From NCBI RefSeq assembly GCF_000003195.3, contig NC_012870.2:12516501-12580500 (forward strand): a DNA stretch of 64,000 bases, read 5' to 3'. Below, piece after piece: positions 10,588-21,500 of the stretch (the stretch's first letter is position 1; each line of letters starts with the position of its first letter). The notes beneath the pieces are model-generated. The model had not been told where the DNA came from. It did no database searches and worked only from the letters and a program-made list of their open reading frames with translations. Origin of the DNA: Sorghum bicolor. Its lineage: Eukaryota; Streptophyta; Magnoliopsida; Poales; Poaceae. The position numbers and the translations under genes are program-made.

Positions 10588-11631
10588 TGTCGAGGGTATC
10601 GGTAAGGGGTACCCTCAGCGATGCGCATTATGAGATTGCTCGTACGAAGGTTGGGACCCCCAATTCGACGCTTTAATCTTACTTACGCGCCGCCATCGAC
10701 GGTCGCAGCCTCGAATACGGAAATAGCGTCGAGCGAATCGGTCAGGGCTCGAGCAACGACTACCGTCGAAGACGGAAGCGGGCTCGAGCGAACCGAGAGA
10801 CGTCGAGCGTTAGGACACTGTCCGCCGCCTGACGCGCGCACGCGGGCGGGAGCATTAAATGCATCTGACGTTTCCCACCTAACACACGGGTCACGGAAGG
10901 CGTGATAGGGAACAAGCTTCTGTCCCATCGTTCTTTTTGCAGCCTTCCCACCGAACGACCCAGGGTGTGTCAGGACGCAGGAAACGAGGACGGAACGTCT
11001 AATCGGGACCCCCTCGAGACACCCAAGGTCAGCGCTCCGGATATCAGCCTATTACGCGGCGCCCGACCCTCGACCGAACGAGGTCCCTTCCCGGGGACAA
11101 GTCGGGCATCGACTGACAGCACCACAGCTGCTCCGCCGGATCCGCCACCATACCATACGAGCATGCGATCTCAGAACCAGCACAAGGCGGCTGGCAGGGC
11201 AGCACGCAGGAGCACGCGTAATCATCACCAAGCTATCAAGATGGGACGGCTCGAGGCCATGACGTACGGAAGCCTCGAGTAGGTCAGCGCTCCATGCGGC
11301 TATCGATCCCTACTCTAATATCTATGCATGTACCCTTTGTCTCTCCTTGGAGCTATAAAAGGAGGGACTCAGGAATAGAAGAGGGGGACATCACAACGCA
11401 AGAACACACACACACGTAGTAGAGCGACACATTTCATTCCACGCTTGTATTCGCCCCTGTACAAGCACTTAGGTGCAAGATAATACAAACTCTCTCCCCC
11501 CGCTGGACGTAGGGCCTTCTCTTGCCCGAACCAGGATAAATCTCCGTGTCTTCTTGCATCACCATCCGGAAAGGGGAGCACGCATACAAATTTACTCGTT
11601 GGTGTGACCCCCCGGGGAAAAAACACCGACA
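10588..11631 (+). repeat. 5' LTR of the gypsy element
   Basis: 1044 bp, from TGTCGAGGG to CACCGACA, with TG...CA ends. It contains a TATAAAA box at 11354-11360 followed by a likely R/U5 region. Short open frames inside it are duplicated exactly in the 3' LTR and are not genes. Confidence 0.95.
11354..11360 (+). promoter_or_regulatory. TATA box of the 5' LTR
   Basis: TATAAAA in the context GAGCTATAAAAGGAGGG, 278 bp before the LTR end. Transcripts would start about 30 bp downstream and include gag-pol. Confidence 0.7.
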
Positions 11632-11633
11632 GT

Positions 11634-11651
11634 TGGCGCGCCAGATAGGGG
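11634..11651 (+). other. Primer binding site, probably tRNA-Arg
   Basis: TGGCGCGCCAGATAGGGG starts 2 nt after the 5' LTR. Read as a complement, it gives a 3' CCA preceded by an acceptor stem that fits, from memory, plant tRNA-Arg(CCU). That primer choice is known in Tat-lineage elements. The tRNA identity is moderately sure. Confidence 0.6.
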
Positions 11652-11689
11652 TCCTGCGTGTTTTTTACCGATTTCCCACCACTTTCCGG

Positions 11690-14278
11690 ATGGCTACTCC
11701 TGCCTCGCCGCTTCCGCACTCCACGGTGATTTGGTTTGGGAGTCTCGAGTTCATGTCTACGGGCTTCGGCTACGACATGATCTTGCTCTCGGTCAAAGGA
11801 CCAGGAGGAGTCCGCGTTACGCCAGCACGGTTGAAGGCTCCAAGACGCCCTCACCACCACGCCTCCCCGCCTAAGAAGAGGCGCGGGCAGCACCACCGCG
11901 GCCCCCTTGCTTCGGCACGACCAACAACTCGTGCAAGGCAGGATGCGGGCCACGGGTCGGCAACACCGTGTGACCGAGCAACAAGCGCGACGACTCAGCA
12001 CCACGCGACGACGGGGGGAGACGCGTCTCGCGCACCCTCCCCCACCGCAGCTAGGCTACCTCCACGCGGGTTGTTCTCTCCAAGGGCGGCACTGCCGTTC
12101 GGATTGGACAACGCCGCGGCATCGCTCGCCAAGACGATATGCCCAAACGCTCAGACATACGTGGAAAGACCAATGGTCATCCCACGTAGTTCCGAAGAGC
12201 GGCGGCCGACGTCCGAACTGCCGGACCTTTCCCGAGTACGGGGCCTCCGCCGTCTAGGCCCCGGACGATACTCGATCACCTCCCTCAGGCAACGATGGCT
12301 GGAGGAAGGACGTGAATATTTCCACGCTGCCGAGCCGGACTCCGACTCCGAGACAGACAGTTATGACCCTACGAGGGAATGCTATCACCTCGACGGAGCG
12401 GCAGAAACCACCGACGAGACACGGGATGCTGTTGCGGGTGGACGAGCCCCCGCGGCGCAAGAAGACCCCAGGACGCCTGGGAACGACGGACGGTTCGACC
12501 CTCTTCCTCAGGAAGATAGAACTGCGCAGCTCGCGCAGCTGCGGGAGCTCAAGATGAAGCTCGACGAAGATCGCGAGCGCCTCGTCCTGCTCGAGCAAAT
12601 CCTCGAACAAGACCTGCCCTACCCGCCAGGCGGAAGTGTCCGCAGACGCGCTCGAGAGGTACATCGACAGATCGTCGGTGACACGGAGGCGGAGCAACCT
12701 GTCGGCCGTTTCCCTCGAGCAGGCCAGAATGTAGTGGCAGCGACGATGCTGCTGCGTAACATGCCAGAACCATCGAATTCCCAGGCCCGACGAATTCGAG
12801 ATGAAGTTCAGACGTTGCTCCAGGTGGCAGCAGTTCAACAAGCTGAAAGTTCGGCATCTCGACGACGAGGAGCTGCCACAGAGAAGCGCGACGAACAGCC
12901 TCTAATCGAAGAGGAGGTGTCTGTCCAGCAACAACCTCCCCCTCGAGGCAGAAAGACCGCTCTCATCCTCCCTGCCGACAATCAACGTCGACACGACGCG
13001 CGACACGACGTCAAAGAAAATAGACGCCGACGGCACGGAGACGCGGAAGAACGTGGTTATAGCGCGCATCGCGGTGGGAGGTACGACAGCGACGAGGACC
13101 GGGTGGCCCCCGAGCCACCGGGCCCGCGGGTGTTCAGCAGAGCGATTCGCAGCACGCCCCTGCCTAGTCCATTCCGAACCCCAACCAGCATCGCGAAGTA
13201 CAATGGAGAAACCAAGCCAGAGCTATGGCTGGCCGATTTCAGGCTGGCTTGTCAGCTAGGCGGCGCTCGGGGGGATGATCGAGCCATCATCAGACAACTA
13301 CCCCTTTTCCTCTCCGACACCGCCCATCGATGGCTCGAGGAACTCCCAGCCAATCAGATTCACAACTGGGTTGACCTGGTCAGAGTCTTCGAGGGTAACT
13401 TCAAAGGGACCTATATACGGCCAGGGAACTCGTGGGACCTCAGCAAATGCAAACAGAAGACAGGAGAGACTCTTCGGGAGTACGCTCGACGCTTCTCGAA
13501 GCAACGCACTGAGTTGCCACACATCCCCGACCACGACGTCATCTTGGCGTTTGTCTCGGGCACCACCAGTCGAGACTTGGTGCGGGAATTAGGCCGCAAT
13601 CGACCTCAGACCGTCGACGAGCTGATGGACGTAGTAGCTAACTACGCGGCAGGGGAGGAGGCAGTCGGCGCTTTCTTCAGCTCAGAAGGAAGAAAAGGCA
13701 AGCAGCCCGTCGATGAAGAAGGGACTTCCAGTCGAGGCCTCAAGAAAAATAAAAAGAAGCAGAAAGTGCGGCAGTTCCACCAGGGAGATTCGGGTGACGA
13801 CCTCGTCGCCACGATGGATCGAAAGAAGCCGCGAGGCCCTCCGGAGGGAGGCATCTTCGACAAGATGTTGGAGGAGCCGTGCCCTTACCATAAGGGAGGC
13901 GCTAACCACAAACTCAAGGATTGTCGCATGCTGAGAAAGCATTTCGACGGTCAGGGGCTCAAAAAAGATGCGCGTGATGACTCCAAGAAGGAGAAGGCTG
14001 GCGGCAAGGAGGACAACAAAGATGACGACGGCTTCCCCGCCGTCCACGACTGCTACATGATCTATGGCGGGCCTTCGACTCAGTTGACCGCGAGGCAGCG
14101 CAAGAGGGAGCGTCGCGAAGTCTTTGCAGCAAGGATGGCGGTGCCCCAGTATCTTAGCTGGTCAGCACTCCCATCACCTTCGACCGAGAAGATCACCCCG
14201 ACAAGGTGGTCGCCCCAGGCGTCTACCCGCTCGTCGTCGACCCCATCATCGTCAACACCCGACTCTCGAAAGTGCTGA
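11690..14278 (+). CDS. Gag polyprotein of the gypsy element
   Basis: Gag forms the virus-like particle that packages element RNA. The first ATG after the primer site is 11690 (MATPASPLPH); the open frame extends upstream only through a GTG inside the LTR. The N-terminal third is basic and low-complexity. The retrotransposon gag capsid domain lies at about 13180-13660, with the motif FEGNFKGTY and a LREYARRFSKQ helix. A Cys/His cluster at about 13878-13925 (CPYHKGG then HKLKDC) is a plausible variant nucleic-acid-binding knuckle. Near 14172 the similarity passes to another frame, where protease begins, and the gag frame then reads about 35 unrelated codons to its stop. This is either a one-base deletion or a -1 shift at CTCCC. 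Confidence 0.85.
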   Translation: MATPASPLPHSTVIWFGSLEFMSTGFGYDMILLSVKGPGGVRVTPARLKAPRRPHHHASPPKKRRGQHHRGPLASARPTTRARQDAGHGSATPCDRATSATTQHHATTGGDASRAPSPTAARLPPRGLFSPRAALPFGLDNAAASLAKTICPNAQTYVERPMVIPRSSEERRPTSELPDLSRVRGLRRLGPGRYSITSLRQRWLEEGREYFHAAEPDSDSETDSYDPTRECYHLDGAAETTDETRDAVAGGRAPAAQEDPRTPGNDGRFDPLPQEDRTAQLAQLRELKMKLDEDRERLVLLEQILEQDLPYPPGGSVRRRAREVHRQIVGDTEAEQPVGRFPRAGQNVVAATMLLRNMPEPSNSQARRIRDEVQTLLQVAAVQQAESSASRRRGAATEKRDEQPLIEEEVSVQQQPPPRGRKTALILPADNQRRHDARHDVKENRRRRHGDAEERGYSAHRGGRYDSDEDRVAPEPPGPRVFSRAIRSTPLPSPFRTPTSIAKYNGETKPELWLADFRLACQLGGARGDDRAIIRQLPLFLSDTAHRWLEELPANQIHNWVDLVRVFEGNFKGTYIRPGNSWDLSKCKQKTGETLREYARRFSKQRTELPHIPDHDVILAFVSGTTSRDLVRELGRNRPQTVDELMDVVANYAAGEEAVGAFFSSEGRKGKQPVDEEGTSSRGLKKNKKKQKVRQFHQGDSGDDLVATMDRKKPRGPPEGGIFDKMLEEPCPYHKGGANHKLKDCRMLRKHFDGQGLKKDARDDSKKEKAGGKEDNKDDDGFPAVHDCYMIYGGPSTQLTARQRKRERREVFAARMAVPQYLSWSALPSPSTEKITPTRWSPQASTRSSSTPSSSTPDSRKC

Positions 14279-14841
14279 TGGACGGCGGCAGCAGCCTCAA
14301 CATCATCTACCTCGAGACCCTCGATCTCCTCGGCATCGATAGAGGACGCCTCCAGCCAAGCGCCGGCGGCTTCCATGGCGTCGTACCAGGGAAAAAAGCA
14401 CTGCCAGTAGGTCGAATCGACCTACCGGTCTGCTTCGGAACGGCGGCCAACTTCAGGAAGGAGACCCTCACCTTTGAGGTGGTTGGGTTCCGAGGCACGT
14501 ACCACGCCATCATCGGACGCCCGGGCTACGCCAAGTTCATGGCTATACCCAACTACACATACTTGAAGCTGAAGATGCCTGGTCCCAAAGGCGTCATCAC
14601 CATCAGTTCTTCCTTCGAGCACGCGTACGAGTGCGACGTCGAGTGCGTCGAGTACGGGGAGGCGGTCGAGAGCTCCACCGAGCTCGTTGCGAAGCTCGAA
14701 GCCATGGCCGCTGAGGCTCCAGAACCTAAACGTCATGCGGGCAGCTTCGAGGCGGTGGAAGGTACTAAGAAGATCCCGCTCGACCCCAACAACTCCGACG
14801 GCAAGGTGCTGACAATCAGCACCGACCTCGACCCCAAATAG
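14173..14841 (+). CDS. Aspartic protease region of the gypsy polyprotein
   Basis: This frame continues the polyprotein after the gag frame is lost near 14172. The active site is LMDGGSS (14277-14297), with GG where classical retropepsins have TG or SG, as is usual in this plant lineage. The C-terminal side has the motif AIIGRPGY. The enzyme would cleave gag-pol inside the particle. A TAG at 14839-14841 ends it, but the next codons continue in the same frame into the reverse transcriptase linker, so the TAG is an in-frame nonsense codon in a once continuous pol. The nearest start in frame is a GTG at 14206, which is unlikely to be used. Normal expression would come by fusion to gag. Confidence 0.8.
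   Translation: MTFDREDHPDKVVAPGVYPLVVDPIIVNTRLSKVLMDGGSSLNIIYLETLDLLGIDRGRLQPSAGGFHGVVPGKKALPVGRIDLPVCFGTAANFRKETLTFEVVGFRGTYHAIIGRPGYAKFMAIPNYTYLKLKMPGPKGVITISSSFEHAYECDVECVEYGEAVESSTELVAKLEAMAAEAPEPKRHAGSFEAVEGTKKIPLDPNNSDGKVLTISTDLDPK
14839..14841 (+). other. In-frame TAG between protease and reverse transcriptase
   Basis: The codons read AAA TAG GAA GCC. Both flanks are in frame 1 and belong to one polyprotein. The stop context does not match the retroviral or tobamoviral readthrough signals known to me, so a simple point mutation is more likely than programmed readthrough. Confidence 0.75.
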
Positions 14842-17800
14842 GAAGCCGTGCTCGTCGACTTTCTCCGTGCGAATGCTGATATGTTTGCATGGAGTCCCTC
14901 GGATATGCCGGGCATACCGAGGGAAGTCGCCGAGCACTCCTTGGAGATTCGAGCCGGTTCCAAGCCAGTGAAGCAGCGGTTGCGCCGATTCGACGAGGAA
15001 AAGCGCAAGATCATTGGCGAGGAAGTCCACAAGCTTTTGACGGCCGGATTCATCAAGGAGGTTCATCATCCTGACTGGTTAGCGAACCCTGTATTAGTTA
15101 AGAAAAAGAATGGGAAAATGAGGATGTGTGTCGATTATACTAGTTTGAATAAAGCATGTCCGAAAGTTCCTTTTCCGTTACCACGCATTGATCAAATTGT
15201 CGATTCTACCGCGGGATGTGAAACCCTTTCTTTCCTTGATGCTTATTCTGGTTATCACCAAATAAAAATGAAAGAGTCCGACCAGCTCGCGACCTCTTTC
15301 ATCACGCCTTTCGGGATGTATTGCTACGTGACCATGCCATTTGGGCTTCGAAACGCGGGAGCCACGTATCAACATTGCATGCTCCACGTATTTGGCGAAC
15401 ATATAGGTTCAACGGTCGAGGCCTACGTCGACGACATTGTCGTCAAGTCAAAGCAACAAGGAGACCTGATCCAGGACCTCGAGGTTGCTTTCAGCTGCTT
15501 ACGCACCAGCCGGATCAAGCTTAATCCCGAGAAGTGCGTTTTCGGCGTGCCTCGAGGCATGCTCTTAGGATACATTGTTTCACAGCGCGGTATCGAGGCC
15601 AACCCCGAGAAAGTCTCGGCCATCACGAAAATGGGGCCAATCCGAGACATCAAGGGCGTCCAGAGAGTCACGGGGTGCCTGGCGGCTCTGAGCCGTTTCA
15701 TCTCGAGACTAGGAGAAAAGGCATTACCATTATATCGACTCCTGAAGAAGGTCGAGCGTTTTTCTTGGACCCCCGAGGCCGAGGAAGCACTTGAAAAGCT
15801 GAAAAAGACGCTGACTTCGGCACCAGTCCTGGTTCCACCTCAACCTGCGGAACCGCTGCTCCTCTACGTCGCGTCGACGACCCAGGTCGTCAGCGCGGCG
15901 GTGGTGGTCGAAAGACAAGAAGAGGGTCACGCGCTGCCAGTCCAAAGGCCGGTCTATTTCGTCAGCGAGGTGCTTTCGGAGACCAAGGCGCGTTACCCCC
16001 AAATCCAGAAGCTGATCTACGCCGTAATCCTTGCCCGCCGTAAATTACAGCATTATTTCCTTGGTCATCCTATCACGGTGGTCTCTTCTTTCCCTTTGGG
16101 CGAAATAATCCAGAGCAAGGAGGCCATGGGAAGGATAGCGAAGTGGTCGGTCGAGCTCATGAGCGAGACTCTCACTTATGCGCCTCGAAAGGCCATCAAA
16201 TCGCAAGCCCTGGTAGACTTCGTCGCAGAATGGACGGACTCCCAGCTTCCCCCGACTCAGGTCCAGGCGGAGCTGTGGACAATGTATTTCGACGGGTCAC
16301 TCATGAAAACTGGGGCCGGGGCCGGCCTACTGTTCATCTCACCCTTGGGCGTCCACATGAGGTACCTAATCAGGATTCATTTCGCCGCATCTAACAATGT
16401 CGCAGAATATGAGGCCCTCGTCAACGGTCTCAAGATCGCTATTGAGTTAGGAGTCCGACGCCTCGACGTCCGAGGCGACTCCCAACTCGTCATCGACCAG
16501 GTAATGAAAGCCTCGAGTTGCCATGACCCAAAAATGGAAGCATACTGCAAGGAGGTGCGTCGACTCGAAGACAAATTCCACGGCCTCGAGCTCGTCCATG
16601 TCGCTCGACGCTACAACGAGGCAGCCGACGAACTCGCCAAGATTGCATCTACCAGAGGCACAGTGCCGCCTGATGTATTCTCAAAGGATCTACACGAGCC
16701 ATCCGTCGACCTAGGCACGGGGGCTGGCGCCGATACCACCATCGCCCAACCAACCAATGCTGTCGATGCGCTCTTGATGGAGGAAGAGGTGATGGAAATA
16801 GAACGACGACCGGGTCGACCATTCGATTGGCGCACACCGTTCCTCGACTGCCTTATCCGCGGTGAGTTGCCAGAAGACAGAACAGAAGCTCGTCGTATCG
16901 CTCGACGGGCCAAATCATATGTGATCTATGGTGAAGACAACGAGCTATATCGACGGAGCCCGACGGGAATCTTACAGCATTGCATCACCATAGAGGAAGG
17001 CCGAAAACTCCTCGACGACCTGCACTCGGGGGCTTGTGGCCACCACGCCGCCCCACGGACCCTTGTAGGAAACGCTTTTCGGCAAGGCTTTTACTGGCCA
17101 ACGGCCGTGGCGGATGCCGTCGAGCTCGTACGCTCGTGTCACGGGTGCCAATTCTACGCCAAACAGACGCACCTGCCCGCCCATGCTCTTCAGATGATCC
17201 CCATCACCTGGCCGTTTGCGGTGTGGGGGCTCGACTTAGTAGGACCTCTACAAAAGGCGAAAGGAGGGTATACACATTTGCTGGTGGCTATTGACAAGTT
17301 CTCTAAATGGATCGAGGCTCGACCCATCGCTAACATCCGCTCCGAGCAGGCCGTCCTCTTCTTCTCCGACATCATCCATCGATTTGGGATCCCCAATGTC
17401 ATCATCACCGACAACGGCACCCAGTTTACTGGCAGAAAGTTCTTGGATTTCTGTGATCAGCATCACATCCGTGTGAATTGGTCCGCAGTAGCCCACCCTC
17501 GAACTAACGGCCAGGTCGAGCGTGCCAACGGCATGATTTTGCAAGGACTCAAACCAAGGATCTACAATCGATTGAAGAAATTCGGCAAGAGATGGGTCGA
17601 GGAGCTTTCCTCGGTCCTATGGAGCCTAAGGACAACGCCGAGCAGGGCCACCAAATACACCCCGTTCTTTATGGTCTACGGCTCTGAGGCTATCCTCCCC
17701 ACAGACCTCGAGTATGGGTCACCTCGACTCAAGGCTTACAATGAGCAATCGAACAAAGAAGCTCAAGAAAACGCGGTCGACCAACTCGAGGAAGCTCGAG

Positions 17801-18069
17801 ACATGGCCCTCCTCAACTCTGCTAGATATCAGCAGAGACTCCGACGCTACCACGACAAGCACGTGCGCAAGAGGGACCTCAACGTAGGCGACCTTGTCCT
17901 ACGACGCCGGCAAAGCAACCAAGGACGCCACAAGCTAACCCCACCTTGGGAAGGCCCGTATGTGGTGGCCGAGGTCCTTAAGCCAGGAACGTACAAATTG
18001 GCGGACGAAAAGGGGGCAGTCTTCACCAACGCATGGAACATCGAACAGCTACGTCGATTCTACCCCTAG
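14842..18069 (+). CDS. Pol: reverse transcriptase, RNase H, integrase
   Basis: Domains run in gypsy order. Reverse transcriptase spans about 15060-15700, with the catalytic motif YVDD at 15424-15435 and upstream MPFGLRNAGATYQ. A first RNase H region follows (about 15760-16230). A second, plant-type RNase H spans 16270-16650, with MYFDGS and NVAEYEAL motifs. Integrase has an HHCC zinc finger (17020-17150) and a DDE core, with Asp in GLDLVGP (about 17230), Asp in ITDNGTQF (about 17410) and Glu in GQVERANG (17518). The products copy element RNA into DNA and insert it. The frame is intact from 14842 to 18069 but is cut off from protease by the TAG at 14839. Codon use turns markedly AT-rich at about 15070-15280, unlike its surroundings. 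Confidence 0.92.
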   Translation, partial: EAVLVDFLRANADMFAWSPSDMPGIPREVAEHSLEIRAGSKPVKQRLRRFDEEKRKIIGEEVHKLLTAGFIKEVHHPDWLANPVLVKKKNGKMRMCVDYTSLNKACPKVPFPLPRIDQIVDSTAGCETLSFLDAYSGYHQIKMKESDQLATSFITPFGMYCYVTMPFGLRNAGATYQHCMLHVFGEHIGSTVEAYVDDIVVKSKQQGDLIQDLEVAFSCLRTSRIKLNPEKCVFGVPRGMLLGYIVSQRGIEANPEKVSAITKMGPIRDIKGVQRVTGCLAALSRFISRLGEKALPLYRLLKKVERFSWTPEAEEALEKLKKTLTSAPVLVPPQPAEPLLLYVASTTQVVSAAVVVERQEEGHALPVQRPVYFVSEVLSETKARYPQIQKLIYAVILARRKLQHYFLGHPITVVSSFPLGEIIQSKEAMGRIAKWSVELMSETLTYAPRKAIKSQALVDFVAEWTDSQLPPTQVQAELWTMYFDGSLMKTGAGAGLLFISPLGVHMRYLIRIHFAASNNVAEYEALVNGLKIAIELGVRRLDVRGDSQLVIDQVMKASSCHDPKMEAYCKEVRRLEDKFHGLELVHVARRYNEAADELAKIASTRGTVPPDVFSKDLHEPSVDLGTGAGADTTIAQPTNAVDALLMEEEVMEIERRPGRPFDWRTPFLDCLIRGELPEDRTEARRIARRAKSYVIYGEDNELYRRSPTGILQHCITIEEGRKLLDDLHSGACGHHAAPRTLVGNAFRQGFYWPTAVADAVELVRSCHGCQFYAKQTHLPAHALQMIPITWPFAVWGLDLVGPLQKAKGGYTHLLVAIDKFSKWIEARPIANIRSEQAVLFFSDIIHRFGIPNVIITDNGTQFTGRKFLDFCDQHHIRVNWSAVAHPRTNGQVERANGMILQGLKPRIYNRLKKFGKRWVEELSSVLWSLRTTPSRATKYTPFFMVYGSEAILPTDLEYGSPRLKAYNEQSNKEAQENAVDQLEEARDMALLNSARYQQRLRRYHDKHVRKRDLNVGDLVLRRRQSNQGRHKLTPPWEGPYVVAEVLKPGTYKLADEKGAVFTNAWNIEQLRRFYP

Positions 18070-18580
18070 AAGTCCTAGATTTACGGTCCTACTTTTTGTA
18101 CGAAGACTTTATAAATGAACGCATGAATAAATAAAGTCTTTCCCTCGAGCAGTTTCTTTCTGTACCAAAAATAGTTACGAATTATAGTCTCGACGTTAAA
18201 AGGGGATGCCGACCATGACCCATCATAGTCCGCACCCCCTCGGGGGCTACCAGAGGGACGACCCCTCCCCAAGCGTCGAAAAAGCCAAAAAGTTTCTCTA
18301 TTTCCTACTTAGTAAACCTTGAACGATCGAGTAGTCGAGGCGCCTCGAGCCCCTCGAGGACCGAAGGATAGCGAGCCTGAGAACACCTACGCCCCCGGGC
18401 TATGGAAACTCTACTCACTTCCCTCACCCTCGAGGCGATCGAGGCTGTGTTTTACGAAAAATCGAACAAGGAACACATGTGTAGGCGCAAAGGAAATAAA
18501 AGAACCTCGAGTGGAAAGACAAACAAACATTTAACAACCACAAAAGTACTGTATCGCTCAGAAACAGGATTAACTAAGTT
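18070..18580. other. Non-coding spacer between pol and the antisense gene
   Basis: The two genes converge here, and both must terminate in this stretch. It includes a CTCGGGGGCTACC string (18239-18251) matching the motif that precedes the 3' LTR. AATAAATAAAG at 18126-18136 is a possible plus-strand polyadenylation region. Confidence 0.5.
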
Positions 18581-21500
18581 TTATACAAGGGGCCCCAGGC
18601 ACCCCGAGCAGGCTCGCAGGCCTCGGTCCATGGTACGATCCTCGCCACCCTCACCTCCGCCCGAGCCAGTCTCAGGAGGAAGCACCTCAGGTTCAAATAG
18701 CTTGGCCAGCCTCTCTCCAGGGGCCTCCGCGTCATCGATCAAAGCGTGAAGCCTTTCTTCGTTCTCCGCGTCGGTCTTAGAGATGTCGGTGACGAAGCCG
18801 TGGGATACTACCTCCATGTCGTAGGAGAAGCCCGAGCAGACAACCGCCATCGCCCGCTTCACCCCGATGTGGTGGGCATCCCGCACCCGATCTCGCAGCG
18901 TCGCACCTAAGTAGCACAGCTGATCGACCAGTGCGTCACCTCGAGAGTCCTCCCTCGACTCATCCATTGGCTCGACCTCCCAAGAGGTCGAGAGATCGCT
19001 TATCGCCGTCCGCACTCGACGGTTCAAAGCAACCTCAGCCTCGAGTTGAGCCTTGGCGTTGCGAGCCTCGGCTTGGGCGGCCAGGAGTTCGTCCTTGAGC
19101 CCTACAAATACCAATACAAAGGAGCTTTAGAAAAAACTCAAGCACACCTCGAAAAGGAAATTCGACAAAGGGAACATACCTTTGATGCTCTCCTCTAGAG
19201 CCGTGTTCTCGCCAACCAATCTGGTATTGGCACGCTCGATCTCTCTGTTGGAGCGCGTCAGCTCAGTATTGGCGACGCGGAGATCTTCGATCACCCTGCC
19301 AGCCTGAGCGACGGCTCCACTCTTCTCTAGCAGTTCTCCCTTCAGACGCTCGACGTCGTCAGAGAGACTGCGGGATCGAGCTCGCTCCATCTCGAGGTCT
19401 TCGAGGGTTTTCTTCTTTGCGTCCTCGGCGGCACCCCTGGCGACCTCATTGTCCACGTACGCCACCTTCATCTTCTGGAAGGTATCGCGGAGGGAGTCCA
19501 GGTCGGTTTGGAGAAGGCCCTTCTCCTTGTCCAGATCCGCGATGATGCTCTTGTGGGACAGGACCTCTTCCCGGGCTCTGGATGCGGCCTCCTCGACCGT
19601 AAGAGTCCGCTCCCGTAGCCGCACCGCCTCCTCCTCCGCCTTCTTCGAGACCTCTCGGGCCTCGGCCAAAGCAGCCTCCCTCACCTTCTTCTCCTCCTCG
19701 AGCGCTATAAGATCCTTGTAAGCTTTAAGCAGCTTTTCCTGCGACTCGAGGAGCTGATCCTTGAGGAGGGGAAGCTGCTCCCATCCGCCCCTCGTGGCAT
19801 GTATGAAGCTAGACTTGATGCGAGAGGTCTCTTTCATATCCTGCGAATCAGGGGTCAGGGGGATTAGAACACGGAGACCCGAAAGCACCGCAAAGATTGG
19901 GGCTCGAGAAACACTTACAAAATAGGCTGGCCCAAGCCCGTTGTTAATGACGTCCGATAGGAGCCCCACCACGTGTTTCATCCAAAGGCGGAGCTCCTCG
20001 ACGTGCTCCCACTTCTCGACTTCCTTCTTGTCATCGAGGAAGATATTGGGCTCGGACGGGTCGCTGGAAGCCCGGATACGAATCCGATCGGGGCACCAGT
20101 TCTCCATCTCCCGATCGGCCCGCACCTTGACGCCGCGGAGGAAGTTCTCGACGGTCTCGAGGGAACCCCCGTGGCGCAAGAACAGGTCGGCGAGACAAGG
20201 GAACCGGCCGTCGTCGTCCACCGTCTTCCACGTACCGTCCTTGCTCCCAGACGATCCGATCTCGTCTTCCTCAGAGGGAAAACGGTCCTCCCACGCTCGA
20301 CGCTCCCGGAGGAACCCTGGAGCGATCCCGTCCATGCCGTAGAGTGTCCCCTTGATCTCGGACTCGGGGTCGGTAGGGGTGCGCATCATGCAGGCGAGTG
20401 CCACCACTCCGTCCGCTCGCCCCGACTCTGCCCGGATCGCGGCAGGCGCCCCCGGGAGGAGCCACGCTGGGGTAGGAGGCCCGTACACCGGCAAATCTCC
20501 CTCTTGATCGCCGGGCTCTTGCGACGCCAGCGGCGCCGGTTCGGCCAAAGTTTGAGGCGGGGGCTCGAGTGGCTCGTTCTCTTGGCCCTCCAGCTGCAGT
20601 TGCTGCCCCAGCTGCTGCTGCTGCTCCCCCTGCTGATGCTGCAGTTGCTCCCCCGGCTGGGGCCGCTGCTGCTGCTGCCCCAGTGACGGCTGCGTCGCCT
20701 CGCGCTCCCGCCCCTCCTCCTCCACCATCTTCTTTTGCACCTCGAGGGCTCGAAGGCCTGCGGGCCAGGGAGTCCGTCCTGCGACGTTAGGAGTCGACGC
20801 TTCTTCCTCCATGGGTCGAGCGCCCCCAGACGCTTCGTTGCCATCAGACGTATCGCTGATGGTGATGGGTTCCCCCTCGACCCCCAATCGAGAGGGCTCG
20901 GGGGCTCCCTCTGACGCTCGCGTCTGGGGGGCCGCATCGTGAGTCGGTGGCGGCGAAGTAGGCGCGGGACGAGGCGAAGCTATCTCGACGCCGGCTGAAG
21001 GTTGGGTGCTTGACGAGCCTACAAAACAAAGGGTAAGGGTCAGACGTTATGATAACCGACGTAAGGATATCGTAGCACCCAGGAATTAACTACGAACCTG
21101 GTTCCGTGGAGGTGGCACCCGTTCTGAGCCTCTTGGCCATCGATGGTTGGGCCTGCTCGAGGGTTCGTTTCAACCTGAGAAAAAGTCAGCATGTGAGGAA
21201 GGGTGAAAGAATGGGGGGACAAAGACCGCAACGACAAAAGGGCTTACCCCACGGGCAGAACGGCTCGCCTTCCGCCTACCCGACCAGCGGGCCTCGAGCC
21301 ACCCCGCGTCGGGGCGCTAAGCCCCTCGGGGGCGGAAACTGGCCTAGGTACGTCGGTCCCCGCCTGGCGGGCGCCGGGACTCGTGCTCCTACGACCAGCG
21401 TCCCCTTTCTCAGAGGCCGCAGCGCGACCGCGAGTTAGCGGCCCCGACGCCTGGGACCTAGCCGGACCGCTCTCCCTGGGCGCCAGGGGAGGGCGCGGTG

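Noticed and set aside
10621..11282. Open frames of 94 and 126 codons inside the LTR
   Set aside because: They are repeated exactly at 23874-24535 because the LTRs are copies. They lie in the U3 promoter region and show no motif.
14839..14841. Programmed TAG readthrough in pol
   Set aside because: The context GAAGCC after the TAG matches none of the readthrough contexts known to me, and position between protease and RT is not a usual readthrough point. A point mutation is simpler.
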